Assembly: GCA_029719485.1 (NCBI GenBank)
Contig: CP120722.1
Span: forward strand, 496,001 to 560,000
Direction of reading: 5' to 3'
Source of the DNA: Kiritimatiellota bacterium B12222
GTDB taxonomy: Bacteria > Verrucomicrobiota > Kiritimatiellia > SS1-B-03-39 > UBA6053
DNA length: 64,000 nt
The translations under genes and the position numbers were made by a program. This document shows positions 25,987 through 34,572 of the stretch, one piece after another. Position 1 is the stretch's first letter. Each line of letters begins with the position of its first letter. Below the pieces are notes generated by a model. That model did not search any database and was not told the origin of the DNA. It worked only from the letters and a program-made list of their open reading frames with translations.

Positions 25987-26924
25987 GACTGCGACTTAGG
26001 CGCTTCTTTGGTCACTTCTTCATCAAATTGTTCCAAAACCCAGCGTTTATTATACCAAAAATAACTTTCTGGGTTTTGAAGAATTTCAGAACTTAAATCA
26101 TCTAAACAACTTTGTAGTAAGTGTTTACGATCTTGTTTTGATTTAGATCCTGGAGCTAATCTGCGTGCGGCTTTGGGTTTCCAGATATGGGTGCTCCTGC
26201 CTTTACGTCCTAGGAAAACCGGAACCACTTCAGCCTCTGATTTGGCAGCCAACAAACCCAATCCATTTGCAATCCAGCCCTCTTTGCCCAAAAAGGCATA
26301 TTGGTCCCCTGCTTGCCGGGCCCGAATATCTACCAAAATCGCCACAATCCCATTATCTGCCAAAAAGGTTAATAACTTTTTAATCAGTTGAGGATCATCC
26401 CGGTCAATCACCGTTCCCCCGCCCTCTTCTCTCACTTTAAGTAATAAATCATAGGTCAGGGTATTTTTTTGCTGCCGCGCAATAAAACACATGGGGAAAC
26501 CTTCTTTCACGGTTTGCACACCGGCCAAATCCCAATTCCCACTGTGGGCAATCACCAATAAGATTCCTTTCTTTTTTTCCCTGGCTTTTCGAAATGCCTC
26601 AAAGGTTTCTTCTTTGCCTTCAATTTCAACTTCGCTATCTTTTCCCATGCGAATCAATTCACATAAATTCCGCCCAAAATTGTGCAGGGCTTCTTTACGA
26701 AGTGCGAACAGCTCTTCAGTACTCTTCTCAGAAAAAATATCTGCCATTCGGGTCTGGGTCTCTTTATTTCTCCATCCTAATCCCTGATGAATCCACCAGG
26801 TAAGGGTTTCTAAACAGGCATATGCCCATTTTTTAGGCAAATGTTTTATGATCCACTGACAGATCCAAAGGAAGATAAATTCGATGTAATGCTTAAAAGT
26901 CATGCCTCTCTCTACTGAATCCAC
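25983..26924 (-). CDS. LpxL/HtrB-family lysophospholipid/lipid A acyltransferase
   Basis: A membrane-bound acyl-ACP-dependent acyltransferase of the Lip_A_acyltrans family that adds secondary acyl chains to lipid A or a related glycolipid. An N-terminal hydrophobic helix (about 10-28) precedes the catalytic HX4D motif HSGNWD (His127, Asp132). FIARQQKNTLTYDLLLKVRE and a VAILVDIRARQAGD-like block (the usual form is DQ) follow. ESYFWYNKRWVLEQF at the end is the family's WxHRRW-like signature. The start is ambiguous: ATG at 26924 has AAGGGA upstream and ATG at 26903 has AGAGG. This is direct support for a Gram-negative envelope. Confidence 0.87.
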   Translation of the reverse strand: MDSVERGMTFKHYIEFIFLWICQWIIKHLPKKWAYACLETLTWWIHQGLGWRNKETQTRMADIFSEKSTEELFALRKEALHNFGRNLCELIRMGKDSEVEIEGKEETFEAFRKAREKKKGILLVIAHSGNWDLAGVQTVKEGFPMCFIARQQKNTLTYDLLLKVREEGGGTVIDRDDPQLIKKLLTFLADNGIVAILVDIRARQAGDQYAFLGKEGWIANGLGLLAAKSEAEVVPVFLGRKGRSTHIWKPKAARRLAPGSKSKQDRKHLLQSCLDDLSSEILQNPESYFWYNKRWVLEQFDEEVTKEAPKSQS

Positions 26925-27085
26925 ATTTCCTGTCCCTTCAAATGTTCAAAAACTTTATCCCTTCACTGATTATACGCTCTGTTTTTATTCTCATCAGACT
27001 TGGAGAATGAACGATCCGCTATAGATTCCGCTCATCATTCCGTATTTTTATAGGTAATTTTTAATTACTCTGGTAGGAAAGACTC

Positions 27086-28321
27086 ATGGCTTCAGGTAAA
27101 AAATCATCAAAAAATATCATTTTTAAACGCATCGTCATCGCTTTGGTCATCTGTGCCGGCTTAGAATATGTACCTGGAAAATATACCATCGATGATTTTG
27201 AAGATGACTATGAGATAGGCTCCCCCGAAGGGATTGCACTATTGGCACTTTCCGATGCCCAAGTGGATGGAAAACTCTATTTCAAAGAAGCTGCCAGGCA
27301 TCGCATCAGTCGAAATGCAGAAATTGTGATCCCTGCAGATACGTATTTGACTCTCCATGCCACAACCCATCCTTACGTCGAAGCTGACGAAGTAATCCTA
27401 CGGCCCAGCTCTTTGGTTCTTCGCTCCGATCGTGCACTCACCTTCATTTATCGCTTTGTCACTGTAGCACGGGCCAAAACCATGCGCATCCATCCGGAGG
27501 ATCCGGAACAACGTGTTCAAGCCATAGGTCAGTATCGCATCATCAGTGCCTTGTGTACCGCCTATCGTTACCAACGCCAAAAGGAAGTCCGTCGTGAGTA
27601 TAAAATCCCCAATTGGGCTCAACTTGATTTTGACGCAAATTTCTTAGCCGACCATGAATTAAAAACCGCACAAGGTTATGCCCTTTCAACAGGATCTACC
27701 CCTGGGCACCTTAAGATTCAAAATGCAGTTTGGATTCAAAACCGCTGGCAAAGTGGAAGCCTTGATCTTCGTTTACCCTTTTCCGATTTAGAGCCTTTGG
27801 TGAACAAATTACTCTTTTTTGAATTTCCTGAAAATCTAGAATTAGGGAGCACTTTAGATATTCAACTCTTTAAGATATATGATATCTTGTTTAATGAAAA
27901 CAACTTAGAACTTAATGTAGATGGAAAGCTAAACTACGCAAAATCTTCAAAGGTCACCAATGTATTTCACCCAAGCTTTAAAGCAAAACTGGGGATTGCC
28001 TTCGAATTTCCGCAAAATCAACTGCTTCAAGATGCCCAAATGGGGGTGTATCTCTCCAATGTGTATTCCCTCGATTTTAACCGCAGTAACTTAGTCTTCG
28101 ATAAAATTGCACGAAAACTGGTTCGCAAACATCGCAAAGATGCCTCCTACTTTGTGAAGCTCATCGATGAATTTCCTGAAATCATGACCCTTCCTGGTCA
28201 ACTCTTCATCGAAAAGATGATGCTGAGCGGAGATGAAAACGGATATCCTCACTTTGAATGTCTGTTTCAAATTTTGCCGGAAAATTCTGAAAGCTTCACG
28301 GTCCTTGAAAAGAACGAGTAA
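27086..28321 (+). CDS. membrane-anchored protein of unknown function
   Basis: Not recognised. A basic N-terminus (KKSSKNIIFKR) and one hydrophobic segment (13-28) suggest a signal anchor with the rest in the periplasm. The region from about 170 to 410 looks beta-rich with alternating hydrophobic residues (GHLKIQNAVWIQNRWQSGSL and LELNVDGKLNYAK), reminiscent of AsmA/DUF-type envelope proteins, but no motif supports a family call. It is flanked by 161 and 533 bp of non-coding DNA, so it is probably monocistronic. A GGTAGGAAAG ribosome site lies upstream of the ATG. Confidence 0.7.
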   Translation: MASGKKSSKNIIFKRIVIALVICAGLEYVPGKYTIDDFEDDYEIGSPEGIALLALSDAQVDGKLYFKEAARHRISRNAEIVIPADTYLTLHATTHPYVEADEVILRPSSLVLRSDRALTFIYRFVTVARAKTMRIHPEDPEQRVQAIGQYRIISALCTAYRYQRQKEVRREYKIPNWAQLDFDANFLADHELKTAQGYALSTGSTPGHLKIQNAVWIQNRWQSGSLDLRLPFSDLEPLVNKLLFFEFPENLELGSTLDIQLFKIYDILFNENNLELNVDGKLNYAKSSKVTNVFHPSFKAKLGIAFEFPQNQLLQDAQMGVYLSNVYSLDFNRSNLVFDKIARKLVRKHRKDASYFVKLIDEFPEIMTLPGQLFIEKMMLSGDENGYPHFECLFQILPENSESFTVLEKNE

Positions 28322-28854
28322 CAAAATCACTTAGATATAAAGCGTTTAAAGCTTGTTGGTGATCGTTTTAGCCTAAAACACACTCTACACCCAATCTTTC
28401 ACAAAAAGTAATTATAGACCCTTGTATGACGCTCTAGAGATAAACAGACCTGGGCCCTGAACATCGTTATCAAACAAACCACAACTGAGCTACTAAGCTT
28501 CCTTTGTAAATCTCCCCGTTTATACGCAGCACAATAATAAAAAGTGTATATCTATGTAAACACTTACACAACAAATGGATATATAGATTATAACTGACGG
28601 ACATACAGGGATTAAAGGGGAGTATGGGCCATTTTAGCAGTGTTTAGCCTACTGTAGTCACTTGGCCCTCACTTTCACTCCAGACTTAGCTGGGGTCCCT
28701 GTCTTCGCATTGAGTTCTAAAAACGGGACAAGTCACACTCACTTTGTCTGAAGACCACGAGGTACTCAAGCAAGACCGCTGGAGTAAAATAAAGCAAGAA
28801 AGCTATTTGAAAGGATTTAGAAACAGTACGCTAAAGTCCTTCGCTCTTAGCGCT
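28322..28854. other. 533-bp non-coding region downstream of mnmG
   Basis: The longest gap in the window. No open frame of useful length and no known RNA recognised. It has an AT-rich part (28535-28590) and a set of nested short inverted repeats: GGGCCA (28626-28631) with TGGCCC (28663-28668) enclosing CAGT/ACTG, and GTCCC/GGGAC around 28695-28728. I find no good DnaA box. It could hold a structured RNA or be a degenerate origin-side spacer. Confidence 0.4.
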
Positions 28855-30708
28855 CTATCCTTTCTTCAACCACACTTGCAGAATAGAAATATCCGCAGGA
28901 TTTACCCCACTGATCCTTGAGGCTTGCCCTAAATTGGCAGGCCGAACCTTTTTCAACTTTTCCCGAGACTCAAAACGAATAGAAATGAGGTCATTGTAAT
29001 CTATATCCTTTGGAATCAATACTTTATCAAGTTTAACTGCTTTTGCAGCCTGTTTGGATTCACGTTCGATATACCCAGCATATTTGATACGAGTTTCAAT
29101 CTGTTGTTTCACTTCATTTTCGATATCAACAGGCACATCGTGAAGATCATCATATTGAAAACCAGGCTGTCTCAAATAACCAGCCAAGGGCTTCCCTTCA
29201 TGGAAGGTTTTTTCTAATCTTTTTATTTCCGATGATATATCATTCTCCAATGCATCTATTTCAGCAAAATGTTCATCTGAATGAATTCCTAAATCACCCG
29301 CTTGATTTCTCAGTCGAAAATCTACGTTATCCTGACGTAATAATAAGCGATGCTCTGCACGCGAGGTAAACATGCGGTAGGGTTCATCCGTGCCTTTGAT
29401 AATCAAATCATCAATGAGAACTCCAATATACGCTTCATTTCTGCCCAACACAAATGGACCCATTTTCAATGCTTTTCGAGCCGCATTTACGCCAGCCATA
29501 AAGCCCTGCCCTGCGGCTTCCTCATAGCCTGTGGTTCCATTAATTTGACCGGCCAAAAACAAACCTTCTACCAATTTGGTCTCTAAAGTATGAAAGAGTT
29601 GGGTGGGATCACTAAAGTCATATTCGATAGCATAAGCAGGGATCGTAAACACCGCGTTCTCCATTCCAGGTATAGAATGGATCATTCGTTTTTGAACATC
29701 CTCTGGCAATGAATTTGAAGTTCCATTGGGATAGATGGTATCACAAAAGCGTCCTTCTGGTTCAATAAACACATGATGCCTGTCTTTATCTCTAAATTTC
29801 ACGATTTTATCTTCAATCGATGGACAGTACCGTACCCCCGTAGCATCAATATGTCCTCCATACATTGCACTCAAATGTAAGTTATCTTCGATGATTTGAT
29901 GCGTTTCTTCTGTAGTATGAGTTAACCAACAAGGAATTTGATCAGATCCAGGCAACCACGGCTCAATTGCAGAGGAAATTTGTTCCACGTGGAACATTTC
30001 AGACTGATAACGTCTCTTACGGGCCTCTCGACTAAAGAAAGGCGCTGGATCCAAACCAGGTTGAATCTCCATTTTACTATAATCAACTGAGTCCTTATGT
30101 AATCGTGGCGGTGTACCCGTCTTTAAACGGCCCAAACGAAACCCTAAATCTTTAAAAGACTTGGATAATTGATAAGCAGCCGGCTCAAAAACCCGTCCAC
30201 CTGGTTCATTATAGTTTCCAATATGGATTTTTCCACCTAAGAAGGTTCCAGAAGCAATTACTACACAGGTTCCAGCAATTTTTTCATTACTTTCCGTAAT
30301 AATACCTCTTAAAGTACCATTCTCGGTCCATATTTCTCCTGCAGTACACTCAATCACCGTTAAATGCTCTTGTTTTGCAATAACCGCCTGCATTCTTAAA
30401 GGAAAAGCATCTTTATCATTCTGAACTCGAGTAGCCTGAACTGCAGGACCTTTACGAAGATTTAAAGTTCTATACTGAATACCTGTAAAATCAGCATTTC
30501 TCCCCAATTCACCCCCTAAAGCATCCAATTCACACACAATATGCGATTTTGCCATACCTCCAATGCTTGGATTACAGCTCATACGACCAATAGCTGCTTT
30601 ATCCATGGTTAAAAGAGCAGTATTCGCTCCTATACGGGCTGAAGCTAAGGCTGCTTCGTAACCAGCATGTCCAGCTCCAACTACAAGTACATCATAAGGT
30701 ATATTCAT
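28855..30708 (-). CDS. mnmG: tRNA uridine-5-carboxymethylaminomethyl synthesis enzyme MnmG (GidA)
   Basis: The FAD subunit of the MnmEG complex, which modifies the wobble uridine of tRNAs reading NNA/NNG codons. The N-terminal dinucleotide motif is [15 protein letters not shown]. It is followed by the family signatures [23 protein letters not shown] and [11 protein letters not shown]. The C-terminal helical domain, which binds MnmE and tRNA, is complete and ends VWLKKG. The 617-residue length is normal. It is the last gene of hpt-mnmE-mnmG. An in-frame parS-like palindrome at 29981-29996 encodes FHVEQ. In many bacteria mnmG is followed by rsmG-parA-parB; here it is followed by a non-coding stretch and an opposing gene. 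Confidence 0.97.
   Translation of the reverse strand: MNIPYDVLVVGAGHAGYEAALASARIGANTALLTMDKAAIGRMSCNPSIGGMAKSHIVCELDALGGELGRNADFTGIQYRTLNLRKGPAVQATRVQNDKDAFPLRMQAVIAKQEHLTVIECTAGEIWTENGTLRGIITESNEKIAGTCVVIASGTFLGGKIHIGNYNEPGGRVFEPAAYQLSKSFKDLGFRLGRLKTGTPPRLHKDSVDYSKMEIQPGLDPAPFFSREARKRRYQSEMFHVEQISSAIEPWLPGSDQIPCWLTHTTEETHQIIEDNLHLSAMYGGHIDATGVRYCPSIEDKIVKFRDKDRHHVFIEPEGRFCDTIYPNGTSNSLPEDVQKRMIHSIPGMENAVFTIPAYAIEYDFSDPTQLFHTLETKLVEGLFLAGQINGTTGYEEAAGQGFMAGVNAARKALKMGPFVLGRNEAYIGVLIDDLIIKGTDEPYRMFTSRAEHRLLLRQDNVDFRLRNQAGDLGIHSDEHFAEIDALENDISSEIKRLEKTFHEGKPLAGYLRQPGFQYDDLHDVPVDIENEVKQQIETRIKYAGYIERESKQAAKAVKLDKVLIPKDIDYNDLISIRFESREKLKKVRPANLGQASRISGVNPADISILQVWLKKG
29981..29996. other. parS: parS-like ParB binding site 1, inside mnmG
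   Basis: TGTTCCACGTGGAACA, a perfect 16-bp palindrome that matches the conserved bacterial parS sequence. It is translated in mnmG as FHVEQ. The same 16 bases occur at two other places within 1.3 kb. Confidence 0.85.
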
Positions 30709-30799
30709 TTTAAGACAGGGAAGGGGGTAAAAATTATGTTATCGGCCAGTTTATACCATAAAAACAGTGATAAGGGGGCAAATTGCGCAGAAATATTCA

Positions 30800-30833
30800 T
30801 TTTCACGTTGTTCCACGTGGAACAACGTGAAAA
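30800..30833. other. parS: 34-bp perfect palindrome with parS core between mnmE and mnmG
   Basis: The parS core TGTTCCACGTGGAACA is at 30809-30824. Symmetry continues outward through CAACGTGAAA to give a perfect palindrome of 34 bp (30800-30833). The outer arms repeat the CACGT half-site. As RNA it would form a 17-bp hairpin between mnmE and mnmG, so it may also affect transcript processing. Confidence 0.87.
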
Positions 30834-30849
30834 ATCCGTATCAAAAGGA

Positions 30850-32217
30850 TTACTTTCCAATACAAAATGTAGAGAAAACTTCATCCAATAAGTCTTCATG
30901 GTATTCACGTCCTGTAACCTCACCGAGACGCATTAAAGCTTCACGAAGGCTAGGAATAGCCAAAACCAAGTTTTCATCGGGTACATCAGCAGATAATAGC
31001 TCATCTAAAAGGACTAACTCCGCTTTAACGTCTACAAACACCAAACGATGCCGTTCAGAAATTACAGCATGAGGACGTGCAGAAAGGTCAATTGAGGAAC
31101 TTAAAACAGTTTTGAGTGCTTCTTTAAGCTCATTGTACCCCACTTCGTCTTTTATGGCTGTTTCCACCCGTGGAATCCCTGCTGGCCATTGTTCCACGTG
31201 GAACAATCGAGGTAAATCAGTTTTATTACAAACCAAAATACTTTTACCCGGAACCAGATCATTAAAGTTTTCAAAGGTCTGTTGATCTGCTTCTTGGCTT
31301 AAATCGACTAAATGAATATGAAGATCAGCTTTTTCCAGGTATTGTTTGGTTCTCGAGATTCCTGCTTGTTCAATGACATCAACAGCCTCTCGTAGACCAG
31401 CAGTATCCACTAAACGCATAGGAATACCTTCTAAAATAAAGGACTCTTCAATGCTGTCTCTGGTGGTGCCAGCTATGTTAGATACAATTGCACGCTCATG
31501 TCCAAGCAGGGTATTCAGTAGGGTACTTTTCCCTACATTGGGTTTACCGCTGAGCACAACTAAAGCGCCATCACGTAATACATGACCTTCATTCCAAGTG
31601 GCCATTAAACTTTCAACCGATGAAAGAACCAACTTCAAATTTCTATGAATAGTAGGAATAATAGACTCTGGGAGTTCGTCTTCTGGAAAGTCTAATGTAG
31701 CTTCAAGTTGGGCAGCTATCGCTAAAAGGTCATCGTAAATTTTATCAACGCTATGACTAAGTTTACCTTCAAGTTGTTCTAAAGCAGCTATTTGAGATCT
31801 ATCAGAATGTGACCGAACCAAATCCATAATTGCTTCAGCTTGCACCAAATCTATACGTCCGTTTAGGAAAGCCCTACGTGTAAACTCACCTGCATCTGCG
31901 GCACGGGCCCCTGCATGGAAGCAACTTCGAAGCACCCGACGGGCACTTGTCCCGCCACCGTGACACTGAAATTCAACCACATCTTCAGTGGTGTAACTAT
32001 GGGGAGCTTTGAAAATTAATAGCAAGCCTTCATCCAAAACCTCTTCCCCATCCATAATCTTACCATAGGCAAAGGTATGTGATTTTCTTTCAGATGGACG
32101 GGGAGCGGCACAGGCAAAGAGACGGTCAGCAATCAAAAGTGCATCCGGTCCACTCACCCGAACAATCGATACACCAGCTTCACCTGGTGCAGTAATAATA
32201 GCAGCAATGGTTTCCAT
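30850..32217 (-). CDS. mnmE: tRNA modification GTPase MnmE
   Basis: The GTPase partner of MnmG. The N-terminal tetrahydrofolate-binding domain (1-120) starts with TIAAIITAPGEAGVSIVRVSG. A helical domain follows, then the inserted G domain: GKPNVGKST at 224-232 (G1), a G2/G3 region with DTAGLRE, and CNKTD (G4). The C-terminus ends FCIGK, giving the invariant cysteine of the CxGK motif. The 455-residue length is normal. It has the in-frame parS-like site at 31190-31205 (translated FHVEQ). It lies 72 bp after hpt and 141 bp before mnmG on the same strand. Confidence 0.97.
   Translation of the reverse strand: METIAAIITAPGEAGVSIVRVSGPDALLIADRLFACAAPRPSERKSHTFAYGKIMDGEEVLDEGLLLIFKAPHSYTTEDVVEFQCHGGGTSARRVLRSCFHAGARAADAGEFTRRAFLNGRIDLVQAEAIMDLVRSHSDRSQIAALEQLEGKLSHSVDKIYDDLLAIAAQLEATLDFPEDELPESIIPTIHRNLKLVLSSVESLMATWNEGHVLRDGALVVLSGKPNVGKSTLLNTLLGHERAIVSNIAGTTRDSIEESFILEGIPMRLVDTAGLREAVDVIEQAGISRTKQYLEKADLHIHLVDLSQEADQQTFENFNDLVPGKSILVCNKTDLPRLFHVEQWPAGIPRVETAIKDEVGYNELKEALKTVLSSSIDLSARPHAVISERHRLVFVDVKAELVLLDELLSADVPDENLVLAIPSLREALMRLGEVTGREYHEDLLDEVFSTFCIGK
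31190..31205. other. parS: parS-like ParB binding site 3, inside mnmE
   Basis: TGTTCCACGTGGAACA again, with symmetry extending to 20 bp (31188-31207). It is translated in mnmE as LFHVEQW. A looser TTTCCAC-cc-GTGGAA lies 15 bp away but has a 2-bp insertion at the centre and is not counted. Confidence 0.85.
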
Positions 32218-32289
32218 AAATCAAAGAAGAGGGGCGAGAAGCAGTGATAGACTCAGGATGGGTTACAACAAGAGCTTCACCTGATGCGC

Positions 32290-32847
32290 TTATCCCTCAG
32301 ATTCATCATCAAAGACTACTTTTCCAATAAAAGGGAGTTCGCGGTAGTGACTGTCGTAATCCAATCCATATCCAACCACAAAGGTATCAGGAATTTCAAA
32401 TCCAATAAAATCAGCTTTCACATTTACCACACGCCGTTCAGGTTTGTCCAACAAACAACAGCTGATCACTTTGGAAGCCCCTTTATTTAACACGTGTTTA
32501 ATTGCAAAATTGAGCGTACGGCCGGAATCAAGGATATCATCCACCAACAGCACGGTCATGCCATCCAAGCTAACCGTTACATCTTTGGTGATATTCACAT
32601 TACCACTACTTTCTGTGGCACTGCCATAGCTTTGGAGAGTCATGAAATCAATTTGAGGATGAAAAGAGCGGGGATGAAGTTCTCGCACCAGATCTGCCAA
32701 GAACATGAAACTACCACGCAAAACACCAACGATGACCAAAGGTTTATCATCAAGGTTTTGAGTTATGTCATCAACAATTTGGGTTACCCGGTCTTGAAGT
32801 TCTTCAGCGGTAATAAGATTTTGAATGCTATGAGGAGGTAAATTCAT
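32290..32847 (-). CDS. hpt: hypoxanthine phosphoribosyltransferase
   Basis: A purine-salvage enzyme that converts hypoxanthine or guanine plus PRPP to IMP or GMP. The PRPP-binding motif reads VLLVDDILDSGRTLNF. Near the N-terminus is VGVLRGSFMFLADLVREL (usual form VgvLkGa). DFIGFEIPDTFVVGYGLDY supplies the base-binding region. The 185-residue length is standard. It is the first gene of hpt-mnmE-mnmG on the minus strand. Confidence 0.94.
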   Translation of the reverse strand: MNLPPHSIQNLITAEELQDRVTQIVDDITQNLDDKPLVIVGVLRGSFMFLADLVRELHPRSFHPQIDFMTLQSYGSATESSGNVNITKDVTVSLDGMTVLLVDDILDSGRTLNFAIKHVLNKGASKVISCCLLDKPERRVVNVKADFIGFEIPDTFVVGYGLDYDSHYRELPFIGKVVFDDESEG

Positions 32848-32945
32848 GGAAATACGGTGCTTAGGTTATGAAAGGGCAATGAAACAATGCAGACTTATGA
32901 AAGAAAAAAGGGGAGCGGACAAGGGAAATATGATACAGGCAATGC

Positions 32946-33752
32946 ATGGATGCCTTAGAAATTACCTCATTACAAAACCCAAAAATTAAAAATCTCATCA
33001 AACTCCGCAAAAGAAATTGCAGGGATGATGCACAAATCTTTATGATTGAAGGATATAGAGAATGTCTAAGAGCTTTGCAAAGTGAATGGCCCCTGGAGGA
33101 GTTCTATTTTTGTGAAGAGCTCTTTTTAGGTGAAAATGAACAAGAATTATTAGAGGAAGCACAAGCCAGAGGGACAAAACTCTATAAATGTTCAGAATCT
33201 GTGTTCAAAAAGATCGCATACAGGGATCGTCCCGATGGATTAATTGCGGTTGCTCCACAATTACATTTGGGACTGGAAAACTTGGATGTCTTAGACAATC
33301 CATTTCTGTTGGTCTTGGTGGGAATTGAAAAACCAGGAAATCTGGGGACCATGTTACGTTCAGCTGATGGAGCAGGGGTAGATGCAGTCATTTTAAGTGA
33401 TGCGGTCACCGATATCTATAATCCCAACACTGTCAGAGCCAGCGTAGGCACCTTATTTTCAGTTCCTGTCATCGAAACCAGCTATGAAGAGTGTTCTCAG
33501 TGGCTAGAAGAGCAGGGAATCCCTTTACTCGCTATGACACCACATGCTACCAAAACGCTCTATGAGACCCGTTTAAATGGTCCCGTAGCAGTAGCTGTGG
33601 GATCTGAAATGTTGGGACTCAGCGATAAATGGCTGGATAGGGCTGAAATGAAAGTTTCTTTGCCCATGTCAGGCATTGCAGATTCACTCAATGTATCCAC
33701 AGCAGCAGCCATTACGCTTTACGAAGTATGCCGGCAAAGAGTTGAGGAATAG
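32946..33752 (+). CDS. TrmH/SpoU-family RNA 2'-O-methyltransferase
   Basis: A SPOUT-class enzyme that methylates ribose 2'-OH in rRNA or tRNA. The N-terminal substrate-binding domain begins ITSLQNPKIKNLIKLRKRNC and has FMIEGYRECLRAL. The catalytic trefoil-knot domain has the three SpoU motifs: GIEKPGNLGTMLRSADG, AVAVGSEMLGLSDKWL and SLPMSGIADSLNVSTAAAI. The length of 268 fits the RlmB/YsgA group. The target nucleotide is not inferable. The stop codon touches a heptamer tandem repeat. Confidence 0.93.
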   Translation: MDALEITSLQNPKIKNLIKLRKRNCRDDAQIFMIEGYRECLRALQSEWPLEEFYFCEELFLGENEQELLEEAQARGTKLYKCSESVFKKIAYRDRPDGLIAVAPQLHLGLENLDVLDNPFLLVLVGIEKPGNLGTMLRSADGAGVDAVILSDAVTDIYNPNTVRASVGTLFSVPVIETSYEECSQWLEEQGIPLLAMTPHATKTLYETRLNGPVAVAVGSEMLGLSDKWLDRAEMKVSLPMSGIADSLNVSTAAAITLYEVCRQRVEE

Positions 33753-33800
33753 TCAGGGGTCAGGGGTCAGGGGTCAGGGGTCAGGGGTCAGGGGTCAGGG
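33752..33800. repeat. tandem heptamer (GTCAGGG)x7
   Basis: Seven exact copies of GTCAGGG, 49 bp. The first base overlaps the final base of the methyltransferase stop codon. The unit length is a non-multiple of three, so it could not be carried inside a gene without frameshift when copy number changes. Confidence 0.95.
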
Positions 33801-33831
33801 AATGGGTAAATTCTCTGCTACACATTAACAA

Positions 33832-33946
33832 GTGAGCCCATTACAAAAAATATTAAGGTTCACTGACTGATTTTCGGTCTATTGAGTGACCACAGATAAT
33901 TTCCAATGGGCAAGGGCTCACATCCTAATGACGATCGCCCCCTGAC
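33832..33946. other. nested inverted repeats between convergent genes
   Basis: GTGAGCCC (33832-33839) pairs with GGGCTCAC (33914-33921); inside it GGTTCACT (33857-33864) pairs with AGTGACC (33885-33891) with one bulge; outside it the GTCAGGG repeat can pair with CCCTGAC (33940-33946). This may fold as one long structure that ends both convergent transcripts. No T-run follows. Confidence 0.4.
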
Positions 33947-33970
33947 AAGGGACTTAACTCCACTGACCAA

Positions 33971-34522
33971 TTACTCTACCAAATCAATGAGATCACGGAT
34001 ATCAGGACCGTCATTGTCTCTCAATTGACTTTTACGCTGATCTACCGTGCGATGTCGCATTAATCGACTCTGAGGTCGGGCCCGACTCACAAACAGACTC
34101 TCATAGCCTTTCTTGAGGCTATCCGCACGCATGGTACTTGCACCTAAGGCATGAGCGCGACTTTCTAAACCTACGTCATTGGTAATGAGTAAGGTGTGTT
34201 GCTTGGATTTTTGTAAAACTTTGACGCATTCCAATAAGGTAGGGATCCGTTGAGGTGGAGTAGGCGAGAAAAATACCCGAATTCCGAGGAAATCACCACC
34301 ATGTTCAACCTGATGCAGGGGTTCACCATTAAAGAGAACCCAAATTTCCCAATCTTCAGATTTTTGAATTTTCACTAACTTCTGCAAAATCTCGACTTGC
34401 TCACGAGCAGAAAGAGTATCGGTATCCCCTTTGCCAGGGGTAAGATCTTTGCCATCAATGACTACGGTGTACGAGTCAATAGGTTCTTTCGTTGATTCTG
34501 GATAGATATTGCGTATAGTCAT
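33971..34522 (-). CDS. NYN-domain (PIN-like) putative ribonuclease
   Basis: A small predicted endoribonuclease of the NYN/PIN fold, close to the YacP-type group. The first acidic site is VVIDGKDL (about 22-29) and the second is LLITNDVGLESRAHALG (about 110-125), with a conserved arrangement of Asp and Asn that binds metal. A basic C-terminal tail (SRLMRHRTVDQRKSQLR) could contact RNA. The 183-residue length fits. The gene is divergent from the CpXC gene with 50 bp between. No partner toxin-antitoxin gene is seen. Confidence 0.72.
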   Translation of the reverse strand: MTIRNIYPESTKEPIDSYTVVIDGKDLTPGKGDTDTLSAREQVEILQKLVKIQKSEDWEIWVLFNGEPLHQVEHGGDFLGIRVFFSPTPPQRIPTLLECVKVLQKSKQHTLLITNDVGLESRAHALGASTMRADSLKKGYESLFVSRARPQSRLMRHRTVDQRKSQLRDNDGPDIRDLIDLVE

Positions 34523-34572
34523 AGTCTTCTCTGCTAAATCTGATCACATGAATTTTAAAGGAAATAATCCAT

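Noticed and set aside
28322..28854. Replication origin next to mnmG
   Set aside because: Only imperfect DnaA-box-like matches (for example TTATACGCA) and no cluster of them; position beside parS is suggestive but not enough.
30667..30891. Short frame across the mnmG-mnmE spacer containing FHVEQ
   Set aside because: The FHVEQ is only the translation of the parS palindrome; no ribosome site and it overlaps mnmG and mnmE on the other strand.
31160..31176. Possible fourth parS (TTTCCACCCGTGGAAT)
   Set aside because: It has a 2-bp insertion at the dyad centre, which parS sites do not tolerate; counted as coincidence in mnmE.
33752..33800. CRISPR-like array
   Set aside because: The unit is 7 bp with no spacers; a simple tandem repeat.
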